A stretch of DNA of 64,000 nt from Isoetes taiwanensis (GCA_021234155.1 JAJEKV010000096.1:1618010-1682009); one strand, 5' to 3'; numbered from the stretch's first letter, positions 9,715-18,245 are shown. Made by a program: numbers and translations. Notes: generated by a model from the letters alone, not told the origin.

Positions 9715-10101
9715 CTAGCTGATTTTCATGTCCTGCAGCTGAAGCCGTAAGGCTGCGTTCTCATCCTCCGCAGCCTTCGGAGCTTCTTCTCCATATCTTC
9801 TAAGGCTGCGCGAAATCATGTGAGCAGTTTCAACCGCCTCGCCCTGCTTCGTCGCCTCTTGGTACATGGCGAATGTTTCCACGAGCTCAACGTCTGCGCC
9901 GTCGCGGCCAAGCCTCCCCTCGTGAAGGCTAATCTGGCCGACCGCCTCATTGTTCCCTCGGCGGCAGAGGCGGTTGTTTTCATCATGGATCTCCTTGAAT
10001 CTCTTCATCACCACTGCAAGGGTGATGTCCACGGGCAGCTCTGGGGGCTGGGGAGTGCTATCTTGGCGTGGTCGCTTGCTAGAGGAAGATGATGATGCCA
10101 T
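9715..10101 (-). CDS. Small basic/coiled-coil protein (gene 3), 128 residues, open
   Basis: The frame from ATG 10101 is uninterrupted. It has a serine-rich start, a basic KRPRQD segment that could be a nuclear localisation signal, a DITLAVVMKRFKEIHDEN helix shared with gene 1, and a C-terminal helix ending LRLQLQDMKIS. A TATA-like TATAAATAG lies about 90 bp upstream (10188-10197), and hairpin H8 is about 120 bp past the stop. It is the least damaged gene of the element. Family and role are unknown. The stretch around residues 45-60 (CRRGNNEAVGQ) breaks the helix and might hide a compensated pair of indels. Confidence 0.6.
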   Translation of the reverse strand: MASSSSSSKRPRQDSTPQPPELPVDITLAVVMKRFKEIHDENNRLCRRGNNEAVGQISLHEGRLGRDGADVELVETFAMYQEATKQGEAVETAHMISRSLRRYGEEAPKAAEDENAALRLQLQDMKIS

Positions 10102-10269
10102 CGGAGCAGAAGGTGGAAGGCGGAAGCCGGAAGTAGAAGATGAGCGTAAGGCTAAGGCGATCGGAGGTCAGCGTGGACATCGGTCTTCTATTTATAACAT
10201 GAGTCACACGAGCGGAATAAATAAATTAATTGTCTTTTTCCAATAATATTTCATTTCTTCGAGATAGAT

Positions 10270-10332
10270 ATCACACGACGCGAAAACCTAGATATGACAG
10301 AAAATCAGACTGATGTATTTCGCGTGATGTGA
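10270..10332. terminator. Hairpin H9
   Basis: The arms are ATCACACGACGCGAAA (10270-10285) and TTTCGCGTGATGTGA (10318-10332), with two changes in the second. It is downstream of the minus-strand gene ending at 10555. Confidence 0.65.
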
Positions 10333-10554
10333 ATAAATACAAATAAAATAATTTTTATTAGGAATTTCGGAAGGACAATCATACATAAATAATTTTACCG
10401 ATACAAGTTGGAAAACATATAACTTCCAATTTCTCAAGCTTAAATCGTCAATTTCATGCTCTTTCAATCCCCCTCCAAGACCGATCCAACAAGGCAATGA
10501 CTTCCATGTTATCGACCCCAAACTTCCAACCTTGGGTGAGTCAAGCCAGCCAGC

Positions 10555-11440
10555 CTAAAAAAATTTAACATATTGCTCGCCCATGGAGACCGCTTGGTCG
10601 TCAAAATATTGTAACACAACATCCCGCCGAATTGCTATCACCCTTTCAGTGTTTGATGCCAATTGGGAATGGTTCCCGAACATGCATAATGCACGGAGGT
10701 AATAGACAAACTCTGCACCCTTTGGACTGAAAGTTCTGCTGAAGACGATTATCTCCCCATTAACGAATCTTGAGATATATCTTAACAATGTAGAGTCCTT
10801 CAATCTTTCCCTGTCCCCCGTGCATGTCGGCAAGAAAAATCATCTACTTCCCACAAATAAGAACCCTCAAGATTATCTTCTTCACATTTATCCTCATCTA
10901 CCGGGCTTATCTTTGCGCGATTGGTGAAGGGCCCTGCCAAACACTGTAGATCCTGTTGGCTGCTTTGCACGGAGACGCTGGAATTCTTCTTCCGTTGGTA
11001 GATTCGCCTCATCTTGAGCAAATCGAGACTCCAGCCTCTCATATGCTTCTTTAAGCTTTATAGCATTGCCGGTATAATTAGATACTTCAAACATCTCTTT
11101 GTCCAAATCCTCTTCAAAATCTAGGCCTAAGTTTACCCATTCGGCCAAGGTACTGATAAGCTCGTCTTCCCCTAGCACACATTAAGTAACATAGACGGGT
11201 TCCTCAGTATATCACTTAGCAATAAGTATTCTTTGCCTTCCACTAAAATTGGCGTTATGTCAGACAACTTCTTTTCATCCTCATCCCCATCCTCATCACC
11301 TTCAGAATCATCTCCCTCCTCTGGTTCACCCAAGGCCAGTGCGTCGAAGCTAAAACTCCTACATTCTTGCTCTTCTTCTTGTAGATCTATCTCCATTTCT
11401 ACGTCATAGTCAGCATCATCATCACATAATAACCCCCCCT
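10555..11440 (-). pseudogene. Acidic protein of about 290 residues (gene 4), at least three frame changes
   Basis: The gene opens in a very acidic region (DDDADYDVEMEIDLQEEEQ). It continues with DITPILVEGKEYLLLSDIL before a stop at 11172. It resumes in another frame at about 11178 (LGEDELISTLAEWVNLGLDF), changes frame again around 10930, and ends with a segment (about 10560-10833) containing FSPKGAEFVYYLRALCMFG and VIAIRRDVVLQYFDDQ. The first codon is unclear. The segments are contiguous and each has protein-like composition, so one ancestral gene is the simplest reading. No family recognised. Confidence 0.45.
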
Positions 11441-11453
11441 TGGCTTAAAGATT

Positions 11454-11990
11454 TCATTGTTTCGATGTATCTTGGTTTGGCGGCGAGAATGCAATAACTA
11501 GCAAATGCAAGCGGCAAAGAGAAATAAGATACCTTCTTAAGCACAAGGGCGCAGCCGGGGAGGAGCCCGTTATGCGGCATTCTTGAAAAACATCTTCCCT
11601 GTTTGCAAATGGGAAGCCGCCTCCTCTAGAGCTGGTTTTGGAATCCACGAGCCGGGACATCCACAAAGGGCGTCTTGGCCGAGACCAAGCGGTGCGGGTG
11701 AAAGCTAAAGCAACCTCGCGATAGCATCAAGCTCGCTCTTGTTTGCCATGATGTCCAACTCCTTGCAATAGAACGGATAAATCGCGATCGGCGCAACTTC
11801 CTCGTTGTCATGAGGGGCGGATGCATACCATTCCGGGAACTTCACATAACAATCCATGGCGAAACAAGCGGCGAAAACAAGAAGATGTTTAGGAGGCGGT
11901 AAAGTATTGTCACTTTTGAACTCAAGTAGCCGTTGTCGATTATGAAAGGGGACACAGCCGTTGTGGGGAGATTTGTCCGTACATTTTAGG
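11454..11990 (-). pseudogene. Unknown gene 5, frameshifted, next to a telomere-like repeat
   Basis: The frame between about 11990 and 11710 encodes a protein-like segment (KHLLVFAACFAMDCYVKF, then YPFYCKELDIMANKSELD). A second frame continues to 11454 (GGGFPFANREDVFQEC). An ATG at 11986 just after the telomere-like tract is out of frame with the main segment. The first in-frame ATG is at 11857. Whether the two frames were one gene is not certain. Function unknown. Confidence 0.4.
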
Positions 11991-12010
11991 GTTAGGGTTA
12001 GGGTTAGGGT
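11987..12010. repeat. Short TTAGGG-like tract
   Basis: Four consecutive TTAGGG units lie directly beside hairpin H10. This is the six-base telomere-like form rather than the canonical plant TTTAGGG, and the tract is too short to be a telomere. Confidence 0.7.
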
Positions 12011-12013
12011 TGG

Positions 12014-12080
12014 ATCACACGACGCGAAGACTACTATGTGCAACAAAAAAGCACAATGCTTGCTTTTGGCGTCGTGTGAT
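12014..12080. terminator. Hairpin H10
   Basis: The arms are ATCACACGACGCGAAG (12014-12029) and TTTGGCGTCGTGTGAT (12065-12080). It lies about 140 bp beyond the stop of the histone H3-like gene at 12219. Confidence 0.65.
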
Positions 12081-12218
12081 CCTCCGCACGTATAACATTA
12101 AAAAAAAAATACAAAGTCTTGAAGCTAGGCTTCTAAGAAAGAAATGGACTAAGAGATTAAGCTTATAAAGCCATTGCATTAAGAAATATTATACATATGA
12201 AAAAAACACAAAGGCACT

Positions 12219-12830
12219 TCACGGCCTTTTTTCTGGGGGGTCTTTCTTCTTGTTGTATTCAGCCATAAAATTTTGACCATAGTACTCGGGATCCCTTATC
12301 GTAAGGCAGGCGATGTCCTTGGGCATGACAGTCACCCGCTTGGCATGTATTCTTTGCAAAGGCTGCGAGTCCTCGAACAGACCGACACCAACTGCTTCGA
12401 AGCCATTTGAAGAGCATTTAAAGGCGGTTGCTTGAATTACGAATGGTATGATGTATCGCACCACACTCTTGCGAGAATCTCTCTCCACGAGCCGGCAAAT
12501 GGGAGACGCTGAATGACCATCTCGGTGCTCTTCGATACTTCTTAATCTCGCGGCTCTTTAATACCAGGCTTCGTCTTCCGCTTCCGGCCTCTACCCTCAC
12601 CCACCCCAAAGATTTGGAGCCATTGCTCGGCCGACTCTTCCGGCCGCCTCCTCCCCGAAGATCTGCGGGCTGTTCCTCGGCCGACTCTTCCGGCCGTCTC
12701 CTCACATTCACAGTGGCCTTCCCTTTTTCGGGCGTTGGGCCTCCTCCTCTCGATTTGAAGGTCCCGGCACCTCCACGGGGAGGAACAGGGAGGAGGAAGA
12801 GCAAGAAGAGGCGGCTGCCCAATAATTAAT
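12219..12830 (-). pseudogene. Divergent histone H3-like gene, frameshifted
   Basis: The C-terminal half of the histone fold is clear: GLFEDSQPLQRIHAKRVTV followed by MPKDI (about 12300-12390), matching the H3 loop and alpha-3 region. In a neighbouring frame, ALQMASKQLV (about 12390-12420) matches the alpha-2 helix ALQEASEAYLV. In a third frame, KSTEMVIQRLPFAGSW (about 12490-12540) matches the H3 KSTELLIRKLPF segment. An arginine/serine/glycine-rich region upstream (about 12560-12830) replaces the normal tail and contains a twofold repeat. The C-terminus runs about 25 residues past the normal H3 end (IRDPEYYGQ, lysine-rich). Order, spacing and motifs are histone H3; divergence exceeds any ordinary plant H3. 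Histones are known in several large DNA viruses. The frames are broken, so this copy should not make the protein. Confidence 0.75.
12627..12697. repeat. Twofold repeat in the tail-coding part of the H3-like gene
   Basis: CTCGGCCGACTCTTCCGGCC occurs twice, about 49 bp apart, in GC-rich sequence unlike the rest of the window. It lies in the region encoding the R/S-rich N-terminal tail. Confidence 0.7.
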
Positions 12831-12903
12831 CCGCATCATATTCTGCTTTCGCCCGGTCTCTCACATTTTCATCCTCGTCTCCGAACCGAGTGCACCTCCC
12901 TAC

Positions 12904-13128
12904 TTACTCCGGGCTGCTTCTCCCGCGATGCATCATGCGGATTTCTTTTCCGGGTCTTACGTTAGGCATGGTGGGAGGAGGAGAATCTCTATCGAGACTT
13001 GAGTCGGATGAAGAAGGCGGACTAATGTAATCACCGGCCTTACACCACTGGATGGATCCTTGCGGTTTGCTTAGTTCTTGCCATGGCTTCTCAAATGGAT
13101 GGCGCTTTATACTACGAACACTTGACAA
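12904..13128 (-). pseudogene. Serine/proline-rich segment upstream of the H3-like gene
   Basis: A 74-codon frame without an ATG at its 5' end encodes KRHPFEKPWQELSKPQG, then a serine/proline/aspartate-rich linker (SPPSSSDSSLDRDSPPP). It stops at 12904, about 75 bp before the H3-like tail. It is either an N-terminal extension of the histone-like protein separated by a frame change, or a small gene of its own. No family recognised. Confidence 0.35.
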
Positions 13129-13195
13129 AAATAGACAAGCTGGCGGGAGATAAATAGTAAAAAAAGTTAAAGTAAAATATGATGGTAACGTTTTT

Positions 13196-13266
13196 AAATA
13201 ATTGTACGGAACCCTAAAAAAATATCGGACAAAATACGGAACCCTAAAAAAACATCGGACAAAAAC
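13196..13266. repeat. Twofold tandem repeat, ~37-bp unit
   Basis: The unit ACGGAACCCTAAAAAAATA followed by TCGGACAAA is present twice in succession, in the spacer between two minus-strand genes. Confidence 0.75.
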
Positions 13267-13293
13267 ACAAATAAAAAACCGAGATTCAAAGCG

Positions 13294-14160
13294 CTAGCCG
13301 ATAGACAATTTCTTGTTGATCGCGAACTCACTAAACTTTACATTTCCCTCTTGCCTGTAACCAACCCTAATGCCATCAATAAAATAATGGAAGTCGTCAG
13401 CAATTTCCTCTGTCTCCATTAGCACTCTTAGCTCTGATAATGGCCATTAAACTTTCCATGGTGGCCGTATAAATGACTTCCTCCCCTCTCCATACTCGAA
13501 TATCCACCGCATCGGAGTGTCTATTATGGTCCTCAAACGGCTCCCAAAAAGTTGTGCAGCCTCTCTTTTTCTGTTTCCTTCATTCTAGTTGACAATTAAC
13601 GTATAAATATTGTTTTGGAAGAAAGTATCTGAACTTAAAGGAGGACTTAACTACGCGGACCTCTGTTAGTTGACCGGATGATTCGTGGAATCGAACATCC
13701 CAGGTCGGAACCAAAAATAAGCCATCCACAAAATCGGCAGGGGGGAGAAAGCACGTATATGTCTTCGGAGCTTTTCGAACTTCCCCATCCATCTGAATAT
13801 GTTAGCAAATACCTCAAACGGTGTGAAGATTTTGAAACTCATCCTCACGCCTCCGTTTTTAGACATTCCCGCTTGCACCTCGTCAGCCATGCATTTCTTC
13901 ATTGCAATTACATTGTTCTCATTAGTCTGTGGCTTACAAAGTTCACTTAAAGGGGGCAATTCAACCGGCCTCAAGCTCGGTTTCCTGACCTTTACGTTAT
14001 AATCATGTCCGTAAAACCAGATGCCTATACCCCGCAAGGTCACGGCATCCATACCTTGGAAAAGGACAATTCCGATGTCTATGTGATACACGACAAGTAC
14101 ACTACTAATACTTTCGGCCGGAATGACATCCACGACGTCTGATAAACATAAACCTGCACA
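13294..14160 (-). pseudogene. Unknown gene 8 (about 280 residues), frameshifted, with an ATGA junction
   Basis: Segments in order are DVIPAESISSVLVVYHIDIG (about 14125-14065), ELCKPQTNENNVIAMKK (about 13945-13895), and a phenylalanine-rich stretch to about 13800. A second frame then gives TYTCFLPPADFVDGLFLVPT and ends with a TGA at 13580-13582. An ATG at 13581-13583 overlaps that stop and opens MKETEKERLHNFLG. After two more frame changes the region ends with a third segment (FHYFIDGIRVGYRQEGNV), stop at 13294. The 5' end is uncertain; an acceptor-like TTATTGTGCAG precedes the first segment. No family recognised. Confidence 0.4.
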
Positions 14161-14211
14161 ATAAATTTGTTTGTAAACACGTGTCAACGAAAGAAATGAA
14201 AAGATAAGAAG

Positions 14212-14276
14212 ATCACACGACGCGAAACTATCTCTACGCAGTTAAGTAGCTGACAGCTAGCTTCGCGTCGTGTGAT
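14212..14276. terminator. Hairpin H11
   Basis: The arms ATCACACGACGCGAA (14212-14226) and TTCGCGTCGTGTGAT (14262-14276) are perfect over 15 bp. It follows the minus-strand gene ending near 14292. Confidence 0.75.
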
Positions 14277-14291
14277 CCGTTTAAGGTGGTT

Positions 14292-14816
14292 ACCATTTGC
14301 GGGCAATTTTGGGAAGCTGTTTTTGGTGGAGATTAGCTCTTTGGCCATATCAGAAGGGGTATATGCATGTCGTATTGTTATACTTTCCACTTTCCGGCCG
14401 CTAGAATTCAACTTGAACTCTTTTATCCTACCTATCCAATGTGTCCCACGTCTGATCGCCTTTGTCGCTTAACTCTATGCTCGCCCCTCGTTGATGGCAG
14501 CATACTCACCCACGAACCTATTGAGACAAAACCTCCCACTTCTTGACCTTGGGAGTTCTGTAAATGGGGCAAGAACACAGAAATTACAGGAGACATGGAT
14601 TGCAGATGAGGAGTGAAGGCGGAGAGGATGCAACGAGAGGCGGGAGTGACAAAAGATCTGAAAGTTTGGCGCCAAAATTTGACAAGGGAGTTGGTGACGC
14701 TGACAGTAGGCGGTCAAAGTCACCATTATTTTGGGCGGCGAAGCGACTCCCAAAAAATACGGGCCATTAAAATGGTTGCAATAAAAGCGCAGGCATCCCC
14801 TATGAAAATACGCCAT
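14292..14816 (-). pseudogene. Unknown gene 9 next to the right TIR
   Basis: ATG-like starts near 14816 lead through a cysteine/histidine-containing, basic segment (LTAYCQRHQLPCQILAPN) to a stop at 14475. Another frame (about 14465-14292) encodes GRKVESITIRHAYTPSDMAK and stops at about 14292, just before hairpin H11. The first frame has odd composition and may not be coding throughout; the second is more convincing. This is the outermost gene of the minus-strand block. Confidence 0.3.
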
Positions 14817-14937
14817 GTGGATGCCAAGTAAGCCTGCTCATCCTTCTACCTGCCAAGTAATACTGACTTTCGTAAAAAAGGCGCAAACCTGATTGGTCCT
14901 GGCGAATCTGACGTGGAAATCTTTAGCCCAAGATAAG

Positions 14938-14970
14938 GGCCATTTTCAGACCCCAAATCCGCCCTAATGA
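14938..14970 (-). repeat. Right terminal inverted repeat
   Basis: This is the exact reverse complement of 1113-1145. The inner, weaker part of the inverted repeat shares CCACGTCA with the left end. Confidence 0.9.
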
Positions 14971-15890
14971 TTGTTATTACATCTTTAGAGTCTCATAAAG
15001 TAATGACATCTTTTGTATGTCATTACTTTGTGATTTATATTTACATTACACGTTCACCATGTTGAAAGTGTTTCGTAATCATAGAGATCTGGCCAAACAC
15101 TTCTACAATACGAGTTTTCAAGAGCTTAACATGTGAATCCAATGCAAAATTGTGCATATAAGTTATAGCAACTTCAAAAATTTGTGCTTTACCATTTACA
15201 GAACCATTAAAGGATTGGTGTAAGACACCACCAAGTACCTTTCATGGTTATTTTTCTTCGAGGGGATTAAGATTATATACGGTATATATAAAACCCTTAA
15301 ACTCGTGACAAACATCTAGACATTAAATCCTGAGCAGATTGCCAATTATTATCATGAGCAATGCTCCAACTATCATCAAATATGAAATGTACATATTTCA
15401 TTGCCTTCCTTATCTTATCTTCATATGTAGCTCTACATTTTGTAGAAGTGTTCGCCATCCTTGGATACATGGGGTCTATGAATGCTAAATATTGATTTAT
15501 GGTTTCAAACCTATAGGTTTAGAGGTTGGAATTTGTTAGGGGTTGGTTCATGTTTTCAGGTTGTAAGGTTTAGGATTTGAGGTTTATGGAGTTTATAGTT
15601 TCAATTGATATCATTTCTGGCCCACACTAATTATCGATAACCTCTGATAGATCTTCCATATTCCGCTTGCATGAATTTTTTTTTAATAAATGTTCTTGAC
15701 AAAACAAAATCTTCATACTTAAGTTTCGACTTCTTATCCTAACCTTGACGCTACATATTGACTTCACCTCATGGTTGGCAATGCTTTGCTGAAGAAAATC
15801 TTACTGCACTAATCCACATACCACATACAATAATGCATGGTTGGCAGTCGTGAGTTTATGTTAGAGTGCTGCTTTCCATATAATTGGCAT
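14971..15890. other. Intergenic, no gene seen
   Basis: This is AT-rich sequence with no credible frame. Short variable repeats of GTTTATGGAGTTTATAG type occur around 15510-15600. Confidence 0.6.
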
Positions 15891-15900
15891 CCTATTTGCA

Positions 15901-17830
15901 GGATGGAAAAGGCGCCCTGTCTTGAAGCTAGTAATCCTTCTATCGAGTTTTGTATTTATGAGGTGAGTGAAAATTAACTCCATTGTTCAGTTTCTAGTGA
16001 TTTATGTTGTGGTGTTGCTTGGTGGTCTGCATTTATAATTTGCTTTTTGTTGTAGAATAGTTTTGCGATTATATTGTTTGATCGACTGTCATAAAACCAT
16101 TTTGAAGTGTCGTGTTTGTTGTGCAGGCTCTGGACTATGTGTCTCAAGCTGCAACAACCTCTTAATTGATGTTTTGTCTACCATCATTTGGGTTTCATGA
16201 GGTGAGAAAAGGTTGTTTTGCGACACAGGCACAGCAGTGGAAACACACAACTATATATCATTGCCTTTGCACCATCTCGATTTTGCTGCTAGGTACAATG
16301 AGTTCTCATCTGTTGTTCCAATCCTGGTAATTATTATATTTTGTTCTGCTCAGTCCTCTTTTCCTCCCCCATTAATACATACTTACAGTGCAGCGATATG
16401 AAATTATAGTATAGTGCCGTGAACTTAAATGAACGAGAGATTGCTCAAGCAGCTCTGGAAAAAATTGGTGGTAGTTCGGCAGTTTTGTGCAGATGGCAGC
16501 GCTTATCATAAGCAGACAACGGAGCATCACATTATTGCTTTGCAACAGGAATGCACAGTTTTATTGATGTGCAATTTCAGATCACCACAATGTGCAATTC
16601 CAGATCACCACAATATTCCAAGACAAAAAGCTTATGGGCATGGTGAACATTGTCCAGTCCACGCAAACAGTTTTATTTGCATGATGTTTCTGCATGTTGT
16701 TTCTTCTCTTTCCTAGCATTATCAAATACCCCTTTTGCCTTAGAACTTGAAGCATAGAAAACTATAAGGAGGACAAGCAAGAACCTGAAGCTTGGAATAT
16801 CATGCTTGAGACAGTCGTTATGATTTTTATAATAATAGCCCTTTGTTGGGTCTGCTCAAATTTTGCAGCATCTATAATGGATTCTCAGCTCGAGTTTATA
16901 CTAGCGATGTTCCTTTGATAGAAATAAGAATCAAGTGATTCCATGCAATATGCCAAGGACGTGGCCTTTAGTCCAAAAGGGGTTTTATGGTCCAAAGATG
17001 GCCTTTAGTCCAAAAGGGGCCGTATGGTCCAAAGAGGGCCTTTGGTCCAAAGAAGGACCAAAGGGGGTGTGCACGCTATATAGTAGCTCGGGGGAGAGTT
17101 CTTGGGCAGCTGTGTCTTAGCTGAGGGCTCGTGGTTGGGTGGTGAGATAGCGTGCCACGTCAAGTGTCTGTTTTATTCCATCTATTGTCAAGGTAAAAGA
17201 GTCTTATCAACTGAGGTTTATACTATAAGATGTAAAGCACACTGCATTATTATGCATGCAGATTACAAGTTCTTGAGTTTTTCCAGTTAGATCATAGGTC
17301 TAGATTCTAAATACATACCCGAAATCTTGCCTTCTAGCTTCTTTTTCACAGCTGATACATTACTTATACTTATTGATAGTCATGCGTGTTCATCTTGGAT
17401 TAGAAAAACTTTTAAGGAAGAGGATTTGAACTTCAACGAGGTTTAGGTGCCACTCCAAGTCCATGTTAGTAAAGTTTCAGAGTGCTTTATGGTTCTTTCA
17501 CATTCACGATTTATGACATGAAAAAGAATATTGGGAGCATTACTTAGGTCTTCCATGATTTCATTATCTCTAAGTCTTCTTATCAAGATCAATACATCTG
17601 AAAATCTCCTTAATTGGGAGCAATTGGTCTTGCAACCAACTATAGCTTCAAATGTTGCTCATGCATCTCAACAGATTGACAGAATATATATTTGTGAAAC
17701 CACTAGAGTCAAGGAGGATCTTGACGTAAATCATCTTCTTGAAGTTTGAGAAGCACAAACTATGAGAGCAGGGCCTTCAAATGCTAATTTAGGTTGTCAC
17801 AATGCATTAGCTGTAGAAACAAGAAGGCAT
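15901..17830 (+). pseudogene. Scattered exon-like pieces of an unknown plant gene
   Basis: Several short tracts look like exons with splice signals. A segment at 15903-15962 (MEKAPCLEASNPSIEFCIYE) is followed by GTGAGTG. An acceptor at about 16125 is followed by ALDYVSQAATTS and a stop. A segment near 16428-16500 reads EIAQAALEKIGGSSAVLC. Around 17590-17830 a frame reads NWEQLVLQPTIASNVAHAS, then (after one stop) GCHNALAVETRRHVCRKDS. They share orientation and order and could be remnants of one multi-exon gene. Stops and the absence of a long frame argue that it is dead. Family not recognised. Confidence 0.3.
16935..17070 (+). repeat. Tandem repeat of a ~40-bp GGCCTTTAGTCCAAAAGGGG unit
   Basis: Variants of GGCCTTTAGTCCAAAAGGGG and TATGGTCCAAAGAGGGCC alternate about three times, decaying to the right. 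Many GGTCCAAAG half-sites are present. Confidence 0.75.
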
Positions 17831-17875
17831 GTTTGTCGCAAAGATTCAACGTAAAAGGAGTTTACATGCCCTTCG

Positions 17876-18020
17876 GGGCATGGTCTAGTGGTAGGACTTT
17901 AAACTGCCACACCCGAGGTCACGGGTTCAAACCTGGCCAATATTGGTCTAGTAATCAAGACTTTAAAAATCCATTTCCCTGGGGTCATGGGTTCAAACAT
18001 GACCAACAGTTCTTGTGGTA
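17876..18020 (+). mobile_element. tRNA-derived SINE, head-to-tail dimer
   Basis: TGGTCTAGTGGTAGGAC (A-box-like) and GGGTTCAAACCTGGCC (B-box-like) are spaced as in a tRNA gene. A decayed second unit repeats TTGGTCTAGTAATCAAGAC and GGGTTCAAACATGACC. No cloverleaf with a proper anticodon stem can be made, so a tRNA-related retroposon with an internal Pol III promoter is the better call. Confidence 0.65.
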
Positions 18021-18034
18021 GAGACCTTAAACCT

Positions 18035-18245
18035 GCCATATATACTCGTCGATAATCACATGCAAAGCAGCTCCTCGGTAGTGGATTGGCTTCCATCTGA
18101 TATGTAGAATGCCATATATACTCGTCGATAATCACATGCAAAGCACCTCCTAGCATATATATTGCGCCTAGTGCCTAGGTAGTGGATGGCTTCCATGGCG
18201 CCTAGTGCCTAGGTAGTGGATGGCTTCCATGTGATATGTAGAATG
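18035..18245. repeat. Local tandem duplications downstream of the SINE
   Basis: CCATATATACTCGTCGATAA to AAGCACCTCC occurs twice (18037, 18112). GCGCCTAGTGCCTAGGTAGT with GGATGGCTTCCATG occurs twice (18166, 18200). This looks like replication slippage beside an inserted SINE. Confidence 0.7.

Larger units (their letters stand above)
1113..14970. mobile_element. 13.9-kb TIR element with histone H3 and hairpin-punctuated genes
   Basis: The two ends are perfect 33-bp inverted repeats (1113-1145 and 14938-14970, beginning TCATTAGGGCGG), and weaker inverted similarity continues about 40 bp inward around CCACGTCA. The left flank (gcttcaact) and right flank (ttgttatta) join to resemble the uninserted relative at 881-898, which supports a single insertion. 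A target-site duplication cannot be fixed because the ends are low complexity. Gene direction, TATA-like boxes, shared hairpins and tight spacing inside differ sharply from the surrounding AT-rich DNA. Length and layout recall Mavericks or endogenised DNA viruses, but I recognise no polymerase, integrase, packaging ATPase or capsid, so I do not classify it. Most genes are frameshifted. Confidence 0.8.

Noticed and set aside
11987-12010. A chromosome end or internal telomere
   Set aside because: Only four repeat units, inside the element and flanked by genes.
6652-14276. A CRISPR-like array suggested by the repeated ATCACACGACGCGAAA arms
   Set aside because: Copies are inverted pairs hundreds to thousands of bases apart with genes between them, in plant nuclear DNA with introns nearby; there is no direct-repeat/spacer structure.
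13128-14411. Treating the 5' ends of several minus-strand open frames as true starts
   Set aside because: Several begin at TTG or CTG rather than ATG (for example near 13128, 14187 and 14411); in a plant these are not reliable starts, so 5' ends were left uncertain.
1113-14970. Naming the element a Maverick/Polinton or a specific giant-virus insertion
   Set aside because: No DNA polymerase B, integrase, packaging ATPase, protease or capsid protein could be recognised, and no clean 6-bp target duplication was found.
17880-17945. A tRNA gene suggested by A-box and B-box sequences
   Set aside because: No cloverleaf with a usable anticodon arm and acceptor stem forms, and a decayed second unit follows; a SINE fits better.
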